Below, piece after piece: positions 1 to 13,700 of a stretch of DNA of 64,000 nucleotides. Each line of letters opens with the position of its first letter. Positions within the stretch are counted from its first letter, which is position 1. The notes beneath the pieces were generated by a model. It was given only the letters and a program-made list of their open reading frames with translations. It searched no databases and was not told where the DNA came from. Origin of the DNA: Siniperca chuatsi (Eukaryota > Chordata > Actinopteri > Centrarchiformes > Sinipercidae); the NCBI RefSeq assembly GCF_020085105.1, contig NC_058045.1, positions 15,349,833 to 15,413,832 of the forward strand. Reading direction: 5' to 3'. A program made the translations under genes and the position numbers.

Positions 1-625
1 AAGTAAAGCTATCTGTCCATCAGGAAACTCCTTAAATCACAGAGTCGAGGTAGAGCAGCCAGAGGACACCAGAAGGAAAACTAGACTTCTCCATAAAATA
101 TGATACAGTTTCACCAAAATCAGTGAATAAAGTTATAGAGTTGTGTTTTTGTACAGTAATGAGGTGAGGCCTGGCCCCAGAAACACTTCACTCCGGTGGC
201 ATTTGTCTTATTTGTGTCTGATAAAACAGTAAATGAATCAAATTCAGGTTAGAAACTACAACGCATTTGGTCTTTGCAAACAGTAATGATGTATGTGTTT
301 ATTTGCATATAGAGGGGGGAAGTGAGATCCGATGACAAGTGGTCACTCAAGACACATGTGGAGACCAAGCCCCCAGGAAGTGATAACATATGGAAAAGTC
401 TAGATGAGCCGCACCATTAAATCAGATCTCATATATACAGAGTATACTTAAGTACAGAGAAATAAGCTACTGGATATCAGGCTTTGGCTATACAGATAAT
501 TGCTGTCAGTAGGATCAATTCATTGTTGGTTTTGGTCTTTTCATGGAGATTGTTGACATATATTTTATACTTTAAAGAGTTTCAAGCTAAATTGAGGGAT
601 TCTTGAAGTTTCGACTGTCACTTAC
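1..625. other. wwox intron 5 (part)
   Basis: This lies downstream of the wwox exon 5 donor (CAGGAGTGG followed by gtaagt on the minus strand). No further wwox exon, RNA gene or clear repeat is visible, so exon 6 must lie outside the window. Confidence 0.7.
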
Positions 626-3600
626 CCACTCCTGCTGTATGAGGCTAACTGCCTTGCTGGCCCGGAACAGGTTTCGACATGCCAGGATCACATGGGCACC
701 ATGAAGAGCAAAAGACTTGGCTGTCTCAAAGCCTGAGACATGATCAGGGAGACAGAGAGACAGACAGACAAAGACACGAAGAGAAAAAAAAGAATGAAAG
801 CAAGCAGTGCTTCAAAGATTCGTTTTTTTCTGAAGATAACTTTGATTCTCAGGGGTTGAATCTAATGGAGTGGTGATGGTGGGGGTTGGGAGTGCAAGTT
901 AAAATCACTATCAATTTTCCATATAATTTCTTTCATTGAGTAACCCAGTGGTCTAGTAGAGGGAGTTAATCATTTCTCTCTGAAGTGATGAAACTGATTG
1001 AATTATTGTGGTTCAAGACTTCTTCCTCTCTTCTTTAGATAAAGTTTTGGATCTGACCGCTGGCTCTCAAGAAGGTATCGCTGCTCATACTGGGTTAGAG
1101 GAAGGGAGGTTGGTTGTTAATTATGTTGGTAATTCTATAGTGATGGCAGTAATTATGAAAACATAGCTCATAACAGAGGGAGTCAAATGAACAATCGAAC
1201 AGACATGACATTCAAACTGAACCTTGGTGTGATATTTCAGCATATCAAAGGGCCTCTGATAAGGACGTTTCTCCCATGAAACGAGGGTCACAGATACACA
1301 CAGAATTTATCAGTCCAAGACTACTTCATGGTTCCATCCAAATCATGTAGTCACGATAAAACTGACAAAAACTGAAGATAGAGGGAGAGAAGTTCATTTC
1401 TAAATTACAAGTCTAAATGGGCCATTTCAACTCATAGGTTCAATTAATTTATGAGATTAACTTTTTATTTCCTTGGACATTTACTATCCTTCAGTGTGTC
1501 TTGGAAAAGTTCAACAGCACAAAGCAGTGTCACATTTTTCAGTCCCCTTCTACAGTAAATACAAACCACAGTCAGATACACACACATATACTATATAGTG
1601 TGAGTGTCCTGATCGACAAACTGACGGGCACAATAACTGATTGTGGCAAAGAGGGTCTGAGAGGCAGAGCAGCAGGCAGAGTGTGTCAGAGGGTAGATTA
1701 ATATGAACTGTAATTAGATTATATGTCTTAATCTGATTTGCATTAAGAGCAAAACTGGGAGGCCTAATTGTGAGGAGAGTGTTAAGGACTAATATCTATT
1801 AAAACTCAAAATTGGAGTCAGATTGGAAGCCCTCTCTGACAAGTGAAGCATGGAATTAAATTATATGACACCTTATTAGGTGTAATGGAGGGGACTGTGG
1901 CTGTGAGTGGAGATCATTTCACTCACAGGAAATGGAAATGAAAATAAAAACAACGTGACAGAAAAAACGAACAGTGTGTTTCTGGGAGTAAATATGCGCT
2001 TTTAATTTGCAGGTGGAGCAGCAGGCTTTAGGAAACAAATGTCATAAAAAACTTCTCAGTGTCATACAAAATGTCTGCATTTTCACAATAATTTAATCCC
2101 ACTATTAATAGTACAAATACTAGGAGTAAACCTCTGAATTGCTAAGGATGTGTCTTGTATTAAGGTTATAGCATACTCAAAATTTGTATAACAGAAATAA
2201 TCTAAACATAAATTTGTAAATATAAAAAAAGGATTCCAAACATGCCATCATTTAAAAAAAGTTTTTTTTCAGCCTTTATAAATTGGACAAGAGTACTGGC
2301 TGCTAGTAAACAACAACACCTCACACTCACTTGTTGTGTGTACAAACCATGAAAGTGAAATTAATCGACACCGGTGTTTTCCATAATGGAGAACAAATTA
2401 GAATATGGCAGCAACAACAGCAGCAGCACCGATGCCATGTATTTCCAATGACAAATAACAAGGGCTTGACATTAATTGTGAAATAACGAGAGTGCCGTTG
2501 CTGTAACAGAGACTCCCCACCCTCTCACCCATGTTGCCGGTAGAGGGGGCCGCACTGAAATTAGTTCCTGGTCAGGTGTACAACAAAGAGAGCCTGTTTC
2601 AGCATTGTACGCTGATGGTGGAACATGACATGAGGTCAGACAGGGGTTTCTTTTGCTCTGTTGGATCGACAGACGCCATAAGCTGTTTTACAACACACAC
2701 AAGGCCTATTATGCAGTTATGCTGGGCTGTAAGGATCTTTCAGGTTCTTTAGTCTAATCAGACAACAACATGGTAAAAACATAGACACGTATGTTAAGAA
2801 GAGTCTGTGCATGGTCAGAACATTTTGAAAAAGCTGGGAGATGAAGATAACATAATTCAGCCCAGTTAAAGCAGATGATTGTGAGCTTGTTCAATCTGAA
2901 CATAACAACAACAACATAATAACAACATAACAAAAATACAGTAAATGGCTCAGCTATTGTTGAAAATTTGTTTTACTGTAATGTATAAAATGCATAAAAA
3001 ATTGTGTAAAATGTCCATTAAGCAGTGAATGCTCTTCATGGTACATTACAATCCTGGTCCTACTGATATCCCCCAATAATGAGTGTGATTTAGTGATTTC
3101 ACGCTTTGTTTGTCCTCCCTGGCCCGCCGCCCCTCTCTGGATCTCCCTTGTACACAGGTGTATTGGCTCAATGTAATGAGATCATTACCAGCCTCGTCAG
3201 TAAACGTGTTTATTTGGCAAACGGAGCTGCCTGCTCCTTCTCGCTCTTGATCTGCATCCAAAGAGGCATTTAACTAAAATAAGCTCCGTAGTACAATTGG
3301 GCAAACAGAAGTCAATTCAGATCATTACAAGACCTGTGGGTAAACATGTCGAGTTCCCACAATCCCCTTTCGACAAGAGCTGAATTTGAGCTCAAAAGAA
3401 ACACAAGAGCAACACAGATCATGAACAGCCTACATATCACTCCACCCCAATGAATTATATGGCATTTTTAACTGTAATGCACAACATAAAAATATGTTGT
3501 GTGCTATATTTCTGAAGCAATGAATAAATATGATAAATATGTAACTGGTAATTACACCATTTATGTCTGTGTATCTCTGACTGGTTTCATTTGGTGCAGC

Positions 3601-6600
3601 AAGCCTGATTTATGCATCAAACTTAGTTAATTTGGTGTTTATAAATTTGTAGATTTATTGAGGGCGATGCAGATCACAAGAAAAGGCCTCAATCGGCAGC
3701 TACTCTCCATTGCAACACGTTTCAAGCTTGGCGCTCTGCCTCATGAGGTCAATGCTGACGTGTCTCTAGAAATGTAAATAAAAAGCAGGAAGTGACGTCA
3801 ATTTGTCATAACATAAAATTGTAAACACAAAAGAATAATGCGATGCTTACACTATTGATGAAGGATATTGAGCACGTGATCCTCTAAAATAATGACATCA
3901 AGACTTTTTCGTGCCACTGAGTGACTGTATTTGAGCATATATTTAGCATAATAAATGCATCTGATGGCTCCTCGCCTTTTTTTTGTATTATCACTATTTC
4001 CTGTTACTAACCCCACATTTTATAGATGCAAATTTTACAGTTGTGCCACTCTACACATGTCAGTGATGAAAATGATCAAAATGATGATGAAGTGTCCGAA
4101 ACATCTATTTACAGCTTACTAGAGTAAACTATTGAGTGTCTTCTGTATAGAAAGCAGTGAATGAGTGATCACAGTCGGACACAGCCTAACTCCTGAGTCT
4201 CTCAGTGATGAGTGCACCTGTTCCTGCCGCTGCTGTGTATTTCTTGTCCCGAGAAGTGGGGAACGGCACAACTCCCCCCACTCTTTCTGACTTTTAAGAT
4301 CCCCTCTAATTCCCCTCCATTAGTCCACGAGGAGGGAGATGTCACCCCAAAAGTGGGATGTATGGTTAGTAATTACAGCCCAAGGTTGAGCTGTTCCAGG
4401 CGAGAGCACTGGAGTGGTTCTATTACCCCTCCCTGTCCCCTTCTGCCTCTCTCCTACCCCCCACCCCACCCCACTGTTGTCTGACCATTGATGCAGCCCT
4501 ATCTAGTAACCACCCACCCCCCTTCTCTTCCTCTGACCCTCTGTGTCAACCTCCAACTCCCTACACAATCTCTCATCATAGCCTCACGTCGCACTGGTCA
4601 CCCCTGCTCCTCCTGCAGCCAGCCTTACCTGACTACCTCACACGCACACACACAGAGGCCAGTAAACTTGATAAACACACACCAAATCACACACATGACA
4701 TGCACAAAGATAAACACAGACATCAGATGCCTGCTGATGCACACATATCTCCTGAGCATTGGGGCTATTTTCATCACTGTCATGAGAAATCCCCCCCATC
4801 ATGTAACTTTCATCCCATCATCATCCGTAGACTGTAAACTCGGTCTATAAACTACTTGACTACACACAATAACCAAGTACCAATTCATTTTATTTTACCT
4901 ACAGCCTGTAAGCACATATATGTATTCCATCCTGTCTCTCTAACCACTTCAGTTCTATTATATTAGAGCTGTAATCATTATTGAACCCTTCTGGCCTCCA
5001 GCATAATACTCTTTGCATGTTACACCATGCCTTGGGTCTGCATAGCAAATTTCATCCAAGGTTAATAAAGTTAAATAATTTGACTAACTAACCGTAACTG
5101 GTTCTCATTACGTAGCCAATAAACACATTCATCAGAGAGGACATGAAATGCCCGTTGAAAAAAATATATAAAACTCTCCTTCGATTTCCTCAGTGGCTCA
5201 GTTCACAAGCTGACACAGAGGAGACAGAGCAGGACACAGGCCGGCCGCTCCCCCAGCGGACACACACACACACACAAAATACTATCAGACTTCTGAATAT
5301 AAACACAGATGCAGTCTGGATGTCATCTAAACCACACGCAGCCACTCAGAGATGCTCTGAGACACACACACACTGAGACACAGGCACCGCATGCCACCCT
5401 CACCAGGAACATCTTTTTATCCATCTAATTCCTCCTACTATGAATAATGCATTTCCCTCCTTACCGAGGCTCGGGTTTAACGCATCGCTGCGCGGGTCTT
5501 TAAGGGGGTCCTTATTCATAAACAGCAGTGCAGTAAATACCAGAGCTTTGCAGCCAATTTAATGGCAGTTATGCTTAACAAATCTGCCTCAATCTAATGA
5601 TCAGCCACAAAGCTAGGCTATGGGTTTAATCTGCACACAGAGGCTCCCCCAGCTCTGCGACTCACTGAATATGCTTAGGGATCTCTCCATCCAGAGAGAG
5701 AAGAGCACCGGCCTGACACTTAATCCTCCCAACACAACACTGGGATCAACACAAACATAGAACAATGTTAGTCTTTCATGAATAAAAATAACATTCAAAG
5801 TCCTAAAACACTGCAGAGACGATGCATAGACATACTGTAACATTATAAAGCGCTCCATTCCAAATCCTTGCTATTCCCTGTCTGGACCGCCTGAGTCTTT
5901 TCTGATTCTAATTCCAGCATTGACCCTGCACCTAAACAGCAATACCATGTGGAATGTAGTGCATGCATTTAGATTGAGTAGAGCTTTGCAACTGCAGGCA
6001 TTGCTCTGTAACAAGCCACTGTACAGAAGGGCCAGAAAAGTTAAGCTAAAATTCAAAACAAAAAGAATAAACACTGCAAATGTAGAATAATATAAGTTGT
6101 GAGAACATAAAAACTTTTAAAAGTTTGCTATTCAGTTGTTGCTGATCAATATTTCTGTGTTTGTCTAGAAATAGAAACACAATTATTAAACATTATTAAA
6201 ACAAACATCAGTTTTCTGTCATACATCAGACATACTGTACTGTGATTAAAATAGCACATGGAGGATAGGTGTGCCTACCTGAATGTTTTATTTGAGTGAA
6301 ACAGAGGGTCAATATGTTATTTCTGACCGCAACATACGTTATGCTGACAACATGGCACCTGCTGTAAAAGCCTGGGAGAGTGACGCTGCTCCCCAGGTAG
6401 GGCGACACATATATGCAGTTACACATGGGTCCCAAAAGAGATGTCACAGGGCAAAGATGACTGCTAGGAGAGCACAATGCAAATATAGTCTTGCCTCAAC
6501 AGAAAAGAATATTTTAGGAAAAGGCTTACGCATTAAAGATTAGTGTGGAAAAATAAACAAAGATTTTAGATTTTTATTTATTTATTTATTTAACCCATCA

Positions 6601-8232
6601 TTTAACCTGGTAAAACCCGTTGAGATCAGCAAACTCTTTTACAGGGGCGACCTGGCCAAGATAGCAGCATAAAAAAGGTTACAGACAACAACAAATACCA
6701 CAGGACAACATATACAACATACATTAACGTGTCAAAATAAATTAAAATACCAACCAAATTAAAGTACCAACTGATTAATTTACCACTGTACTTATAACAG
6801 CTTTAAAGTCAGGTAAAGTTACCAATTCTCTTAAAGTCAGGTAGACTTTAAAAACAATGTTGTGCACTCATTTTATATTAAGAAAGAAAGTGTTTTTCCT
6901 CTGAACCTAGTGGGTGCCAGAGATATCATGACAATGGCCCTTTAAGGACAACTGTTCCATGCACCCCTGGCCAGTAAATAACCTGAGAGTTTGTTGATAG
7001 GAGGGGAATTAGAGCCAGAGCAGGAGTGTGTAATGGGGATGGATAGGAGGCTCAGGCCTGGGTCAAAGCCGCTTAGGAATCAATGCAGAGGTACAGGTGT
7101 ACAACCACAGGTCTATAAGAGTAAGAAAACCTTTAAAGAGAAGGGGGAGAAAGGGAGAGAAGTAGAAATAGGGGGAAAACAAACTGCGATCATTCATTTC
7201 CATTATCACAATTAAAAACACCATTCAGGTTGCTACTGGTTTTTAATTTACAAAAGAAAGCAGAGAGAGGAAGACTAATGTTGTGAACCGAGCGCAGTGA
7301 TCACATCGGCAAGACAAACCGCATTACTGTCTCGCCTCCCAGCACTTTTGCGATGGAGCATCGAGGCTGGTCACAAAACCAGACACTATGACATTTCTTG
7401 CATAAATAAACTCATATGTGTTTTTCATGTTCATGTGCATTAAGAACTAAATCAAAGAGCTGAAATGTAAATTGGCTAATTAAATAATATCCCACCATTA
7501 ATTATAAAAATGTCACATTTCCTGTGAAGGAAATAAGCACTGAAGAAAATGGAAATAGCCTTGACACTTGGATTAAAACACTATTGATGTCATTAAAATG
7601 CTAAGTGGGTCCAACCAATTGGCATAACCACATTTCACTAGTGGAATGTCAAAGGAGCACACGAGTAGTAGCAATTACTATTAAAATACAGTTAATTACG
7701 TGTGCTGCATATTTAATATGTGGTAGTGTAAAACAAAGGTTATGTTAATATGGGTTTATTAAGCATTCACACACTATAAAAATGTATGTTGTAGCTATTT
7801 GATGCATTGTTTTGAGAAAAGCTGCTTTTTTTCAGATGAACAGATTTTCATTTACTAAATACATCGCAACAAATCTTAAATGTGGATAATCTTTTTCATT
7901 ATATAGTTTTTTAACTGAGGAAAAAACAGGCTCACGTGAAGCAGTTAATGTTTTAAAACCTCAACAGCAACAACATCATGGACCTCCTGTGCCCTCTTGT
8001 GGTGAAAACTATTTGCAATTTTCTCTTTCTCACCACCTTTAAATCAAAAGGCCAAATGATATTGTTTTATTTCAGAATCCACAGTATTCCAGCAATCTTT
8101 CAGAGCTTCTCAGAGAATGTCTTGTGATGTTGACAGTGTGCTTTTGCCTTTTCCCTTCTCAAAAGATAGTGATGGAGTTCTAGTGACTGGCAGAGAAGCC
8201 ATTTATTTTAAAATTAAAACAGGCATCGCGTG

Positions 8233-8270
<38 letters not shown>

Positions 8271-11099
8271 TTTTATTTATATAGCAGCTTTAAAAACAGA
8301 GTTTATAAAGTGCATTGACAGACAAAGTAAAGCAAAAGCAAAATACCCAGAAGGCAATATAACAACAAATAGCCAAACAGTAAGGCCAAACAAAGTCAAG
8401 ACAAAGTTAAGGTAAAATTAAAACAAGAAGACAAAAGACGCAGTGCATGTTTCGGGTCATTCTTCTGCTGTTGACAACATGCTACATTCTCTTTTACACA
8501 ACTTCAAGCCAGAAGAAATGGCTGTAGTTATTCCAGAATTATAAATTCTATATATTTGTGTTTGTATACTGTACGTTATTATTAATAATATGTAACTATT
8601 TATAGTGCAACTATTTGAAATCATACACCATACAAGAATTTCTCAAGGACAATAACATTCTGATTTGTATTATTTCTATATGATGTAGCCTTGAAAATGT
8701 TTATAGATAAAGATAGATAGATGGAAGAACATCAAGGTCAGGGAGGCATTTAAGTTCACAAGCTTCTTTGTTCAGTGAAAGTCCCCAGGCTGCTGTAAAT
8801 CTATGTACTACAGCTTTGCAGCATCTCGTAATACACACACAGTAATTACACTGCTGTGACTTTCCTTGGGACAAAGGATTTGAATATAAAGACAATTAAT
8901 GATTTTATGTTTATTTGATTTCCCGCATGCTGTCATTATCTATCCCGAACAAAGCAGCAAGGCTGAACAAATGGCCACTACTTGTGCCAATTTAAACTAA
9001 AGGAAAGAGGAAATACATTTGTTTCCAGACCATTATATAGTGAGCCATGCATTTGCTGGGTACAAATGGACACCATTCATTACAGTTAACAATGACATCC
9101 AATTCAGCCCGGCTAATGAACTTCAATACAATCATGTTTGGTATTAAGGAGTGATTTGTTGAGTCTAAGTGTATCATTTTGGAGGCTAATGTTGATGAAT
9201 GCCTGGTTGTGGAGAGATGGGGACTTGCAGGGAGCAGAGACGCTCTTGTCAAGTACCCTTCTACTACAGTGTAATACCACATCGCCACCTAGTGGCTTCA
9301 TTATGGAAACACACTTTATTGCATACTGAGGATTTCTAGCATAGCTATAACAAAATATTATTAAATTGGTAAAACAGATTTGGATTTTATGAAACTCACC
9401 AATGCCACAGTTGCCTCCAGTAATGAGGACAACCTTGTCAGAGAGGTCACGACCCTGCAGGATCTCTAGTGCAGCAGTATTTCCATCATATCGTTTTGGC
9501 TTCACCACCACATCCTCTACTGTAAAAGCCTGCCGCGGGTCAAAATATGTGGTCCGCTTGTTAATGTGACTGAAAATGACAGAGGAAATAGGATGTTACA
9601 ATAGAGACGTTATCTCAAATTTATACTGCATATCCTGTGAGACCATAATAAGCTCATTTGTTTTATCTGTTAAGCAAACAGAGGTTCAATCATCAATCTA
9701 CTTACTCAACATAAATGATCTGTCCTTTTTCATCAGTTTCTTGCTCCCAACCATACGGTAAATCTGTGGGAAAAGACAGACATCATTTTTCTTTAATAGC
9801 CTGAATGCATAGGAACAAAATTAATACAGTTGACATAGGTGACAGCTGCATTAAAATAAAATAAAAATGATTTATGTAGCACATGTTTCACAAACAAAAT
9901 TACTGAAAACAAGAAACAAGGCATTTAACAAGGCAACTGTCAAATCTGAGGGTTGTAAAGGTTGTAAAGGTGGTGTTATAACACCATTAGAGAGCATACA
10001 AGGCCATTTTAAGCATGCTCCCATATGTGAGTGACCCTCAAGCAGATAGAAATACAGATAAGACAAACCTCCAGCACAACGTTTTTTCTTTCCAGTTTTG
10101 GGGTGTTCCCACTGTGTCTTCATCTCATCATGGCTGTTGGTACACAAAGACAAAAGAAGATTGGAAAAATGAACCCAGCCTTGTTCTTTACATTACTACA
10201 TGTATTAATTTATAGACTTGGGGCAGCACACATTGATCAGAATCCATGTGATGTTAATGTGCCTTGGTTGGTTGATGTTTTTACATATTACAATACCTAA
10301 GGACTACAAAAATGTTGCAATTCAGGCAAATACACATGGACACTGTGACACATACACATATTCATAAAAGAAAACAAATAGAGTGAGCACACAAAACATC
10401 CAATATTAGACATCACATAGAATATGTCTAACATATCAATGAAAGACATGGTGTATAGAGTGAGATGACATTAAGCAGATAACCATGTTGGCACTGTTGT
10501 TTCTCCAATGACCAAAGTTCACATTTTCTAGATAAAGAACCACAGGTTGTGTCTTCCTCATTTGTCACCACGAGCAGCCTAGTGAACTGTCACATCACTG
10601 CTGAGTGTTTTAGGATATTATATTTTCAGAGAGTAACTGTCATTAAGTTATACCTCTCATTTCACAACCTCTGAGCTTCAGTACTGCAGCTACTGCATAC
10701 TACTGCAACAACAGTAGGACTCGCGATACCACGGTTACAGTCTTGTCAAGACATTTCATATTAAATATCTTTGTAGCACCAATTATGCCTTAACGTGAGC
10801 AATGCAGACTTTATAATTAACGCTACCTATTCAGATATCAGGGCTTATTCAAACGTATAGCTAGCACACTGTGTTAGCCACAGACAGATAATACCAATAT
10901 GATCCTTTGGGTGTGAACGGGGCTGAAGCTAAACACCTAAATACAGACATATTGGTGTTGACAGTTAACGTTACTAGAGGGAATTCACTTACTTTGCATA
11001 GTAGACCCAACCATCTTTCGTAGATCTCTCTTCCCATCCGGGAGGTAACTCATCGTCACTATCTGTATCGTCCATACCTGCGTATTTTAGAGCTGCCAT
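626..11099 (-). CDS. wwox: WW domain-containing oxidoreductase, exons 1-5 (partial)
   Basis: Five minus-strand exons read in frame with GT-AG borders: 11099-10993, 10133-10069, 9763-9706, 9569-9400 and 732-626 (about 169 codons). The rest of the roughly 414-aa protein lies off the left edge. Exon 1 opens [20 protein letters not shown]. The first WW domain (residues about 18-48) has both tryptophans. A basic GKKKR stretch follows, as in the known nuclear signal. The second WW domain (about 59-88) has Tyr (TTYFDP) in place of its second Trp, as in mammals. Exon 4 ends at the short-chain dehydrogenase nucleotide-binding motif TGGNCGIG (about 126-133). Exon 5 continues with [20 protein letters not shown]. 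Family knowledge: WW1 binds PPxY partners, and the SDR domain is a putative oxidoreductase linked to steroid metabolism and tumour suppression. Exon sizes 107, 65, 58 and 107 equal, as I recall them, the human exons. The start codon is the only ATG giving the conserved N-terminus. Confidence 0.97.
6571..6735. repeat. Dispersed teleost repeat starting in (TTTA)n
   Basis: A TTTATTTATTTATTTA run leads into text of the form 'aacctggtaaaacccgttga', then 'ttttacaggggcgacctggc'. I recognise this as a very common fish interspersed repeat, probably the 3' tail of a SINE or LINE. Boundaries are approximate and the family name is uncertain. Confidence 0.6.
8232..8425. repeat. (ATA)n microsatellite plus dispersed repeat tail
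   Basis: About a dozen ATA/TAA units (8232-8269) are followed by 'cttttatttatatagcagct' and 'gtttataaagtgcattgaca'. The second part is a familiar fish repeat of the 'tttatatagcactttttaaa' type. The 61-aa open frame across it is poly-isoleucine from the microsatellite and not a gene. Confidence 0.6.
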
Positions 11100-12235
11100 A
11101 ACTCACGTTTTTCACGTAAACGATGGCGCTACAACACAAAACCAGTGAGAAATATCTGCTCTGAAGAATGAATCCAACAGTCAGAGAATTACCTACACAG
11201 CGTTACCCGGCACTTCCGCAACAACACGGTGACGACAGCCGAATTGCCTTTTGGGAATTTGAGGCTGAAAAAACGTGCGGCTGTTGCCCCAGCAAAGTCA
11301 GTGTCCTTTTTGAGTATTTAAACTTTCGTTATTATTTAAAAGATATATACATTTAAGTCTATCTTCATAGCATACCTATGCCTTATAGACTATTTTAATG
11401 TTACAGTACAGGACTGGACTAAAGTCAGTCTGAACTGGTCTGGCCCTAAATCCATCAGGACTCCCCACCACCAACTCAACACCCAGAAATAATGACCACC
11501 ACTAGATCACCAAATAAAAGCCAATGAACAGGGCGCAGCAGCGTTCCCTTGTTCCTGCTACTTTGCCTGCCTGTTAACCTGTTTGGTTACCTGTGTCCTG
11601 CCTGTCTGCTGAGTCCATGTTTCCAGGTGATGGCTGCACAATTATTAGGGAACAAGGCACCTGTAAAAAAAATAAATAAATAAATACAAAACAATAAACA
11701 AAAGATATTTATTTTGAAATTGATAACAGAAATATACAAATAGCACACTGATGCCTCCAGCCGGCTACCATCCCTGGAAATTGACTAACAGTATAACTCT
11801 CACACACTTGACTGCCAATGAGTAGAGTAGAAAGAAGGGGAAGATGAGCCACTGGTCTATATCTTTTCTATGTACTTAAACTGTGACAACCTGTATTCAA
11901 ACAATGTTTTCATGGAAGATATTTTGACATGTCACAGTAGGAAAAGCACAGGTGTAAATAACTAAATTAATGATGGCTGAATTCCATTTAGCTGATTTCT
12001 GAGTCCTGGTGTGCATGCTGGCTTACTACCACACTGTCATGGGACACATGGGACAAAGAAGCCATTATTAATGTTAATAGAAAACATGTGTGCTTTTCCT
12101 ACTATGCGAAAAGGCCTTTTAAATCATTCTTTCATATGTTTATACAATGTTATATACATTTTTTGTATCTTTTATGTGTATGAGAAAATATTTTGTGTCT
12201 GTATGTCTTTGCAAAACGACCTTTCCTTAAATTAC

Positions 12236-12285
12236 CCCTTGAGGGAAGAATAAAGTTTTTTGCATTGAATTGAACTGAATTTGCT
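12236..12285. repeat. Short LINE/SINE-like 3' tail
   Basis: The 'ccccttgagggaagaataaa' segment followed by a 'ttgaattgaactgaattt' tail resembles the 3' end of common fish retroposons that end in short repeats. Only the tail is visible, so the assignment is tentative. Confidence 0.35.
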
Positions 12286-12724
12286 TAATTACTATTAATC
12301 GGCCTGATAAACCACTGATGTTGTACCTGATATTAATAATACCTAACCAAAGAAATTGATAGCCATGTAGCTGACATATGGCATAAAAATCCGATGCCCT
12401 TTTGGAGTTTAGTGTGGTTGTAAAGCAGAAAGTTGCAGAAGTGAGGGCCACATAAGCAAATACAAAGAAGCTTTATCCATTCTCTGCGTTATAGCATGCT
12501 GCCCCCTCACAAATGATCAAGAGTGGCAGCATTGTTATGTACTCAGAGAGTAGCTGCTCTGCACACTGGGCTACTTTCTTGAGTTCCACTTGTGCCACTC
12601 CTGTTTGCTAGTGTAGGGATTCAACTACTGCTTTTAAGTTAGCAGTTTCTGTTATGACTGCAAAGTGGTCACTATTCTGGCTATTTCATGGCTTCCAAGG
12701 AAACTTGAAATATGAGACACATGC

Positions 12725-13700
12725 ATGCTGTACTGTATGCTGACTTTGAAGAGTCTGCTGACACTTGTTCAACCAGGCAACTGGTTTAGTATAACTGACT
12801 GCAAAAATACTTACTTTCATTTTACTTATTGCAAACAGGCTGAGAATTCCTCCAGCTCCAGTGTGCCTTTCAGAGAATGGCGTATGAGCACCCCTTGGCT
12901 ACTCCCTACCTCTCCAACAATGTGGAGCAGCGGTCAAGTTGCTGATGCACTAAAGCATGAGAATCTTCTGTTATCTAGATGACCTCATCATGATGGCATA
13001 GTCACAAGAATGTATGATGTTTCAGACAGCGCAAATGGTGCAGAGCTTAAGACGATGTGATTAACTGGAAAAACACTGGACCTGGATGTAGAACTGAACT
13101 CCCTCACACTTTAGGCTAGGTTTTTGGAGCTTAAGTAGACAACCATTGCAGTGGCAATCCGGGACACGCAGAAGGAAAGGCCAGCTGCTCATCCAGTCAT
13201 TGACCATGAGTTGTGAGTGTCCTTAAGATGAGGTGCATACAGAGGTTGGTTTGTGTCTGGGCTTGGATTTACTATAAGCACTGATGCCTACATGGCTCTC
13301 AATTCAATTCCAAGACTCCAATGTCTTGATGTTTACAGACAGATATTGCAATCAAAAAGACATTGCCAACATCTGTCCAGACCAATCTGAACACCACTCA
13401 AATGGGCAGATGTGGACCTATTGTTACTGATATGATTCTCTTGGTGGTTCTCCACCCAAACAACGATCTACACATAGGGGTGGATGTGTGTGCACATGTG
13501 CCATCAGACAGGAGAAGGTGATATTCATTCTGGTACTTCCTAATAGCATGACAGTACACAGACCTGATCTGAAAGCATCAACCTGGCCCTTCCCTCAGTT
13601 TTGAGGAGCCTCTGCCACAGGTGAACAGTTCAAAACACAGTCCACCTGGGACAGCACCTCAAGGCTTGGATCCTCAATGGGACAGACTGGTGAGTCTGTT
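12725..13700 (+). pseudogene. Decayed DIRS-like (tyrosine recombinase) retrotransposon RT/RNase H relic
   Basis: Conceptual plus-strand translation shows reverse-transcriptase landmarks in DIRS order, broken by frameshifts and stops. VQPGNWFSITDCKNTYFHFT at about 12773-12832 matches the DIRS pattern PGDWFxxxDLKDAYFH. After a frame change, APLGYSLPLQ at about 12889-12918 lies where LPFGLSLAP is expected. CYLDDLIMMA at about 12969-12998 is the catalytic YxDD box and is followed at once by a TAG stop. Farther on, ISTDAYMALNS near 13270 resembles the RNase H segment. No intact ORF, terminal repeat or recombinase was recognised, so this is a fossil. A Gypsy-type origin is the alternative; the PGDWF/LKDAYFH context favours DIRS. 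Confidence 0.6.

Larger units (their letters stand above)
733..9399. other. wwox intron 4 (8.7 kb)
   Basis: No coding exon is recognisable on either strand. Contents seen: a pyrimidine-rich plus-strand stretch at about 4210-4860 that includes short CA-rich runs, two dispersed teleost repeats (entries at 6571 and 8232), and otherwise AT-rich unique-looking DNA. The short open frames here have no codon structure or family resemblance. Confidence 0.7.

Noticed and set aside
4488-4850. 120-aa plus-strand open frame
   Set aside because: Low-complexity P/S/T/H composition from a pyrimidine-rich tract. No splice-linked partner, and it lies inside wwox intron 4.
9113-9511. 132-aa minus-strand frame as a stand-alone gene
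   Set aside because: Only its first about 35 codons are real: they are wwox exon 4, and the rest reads into the intron past a good GT donor.
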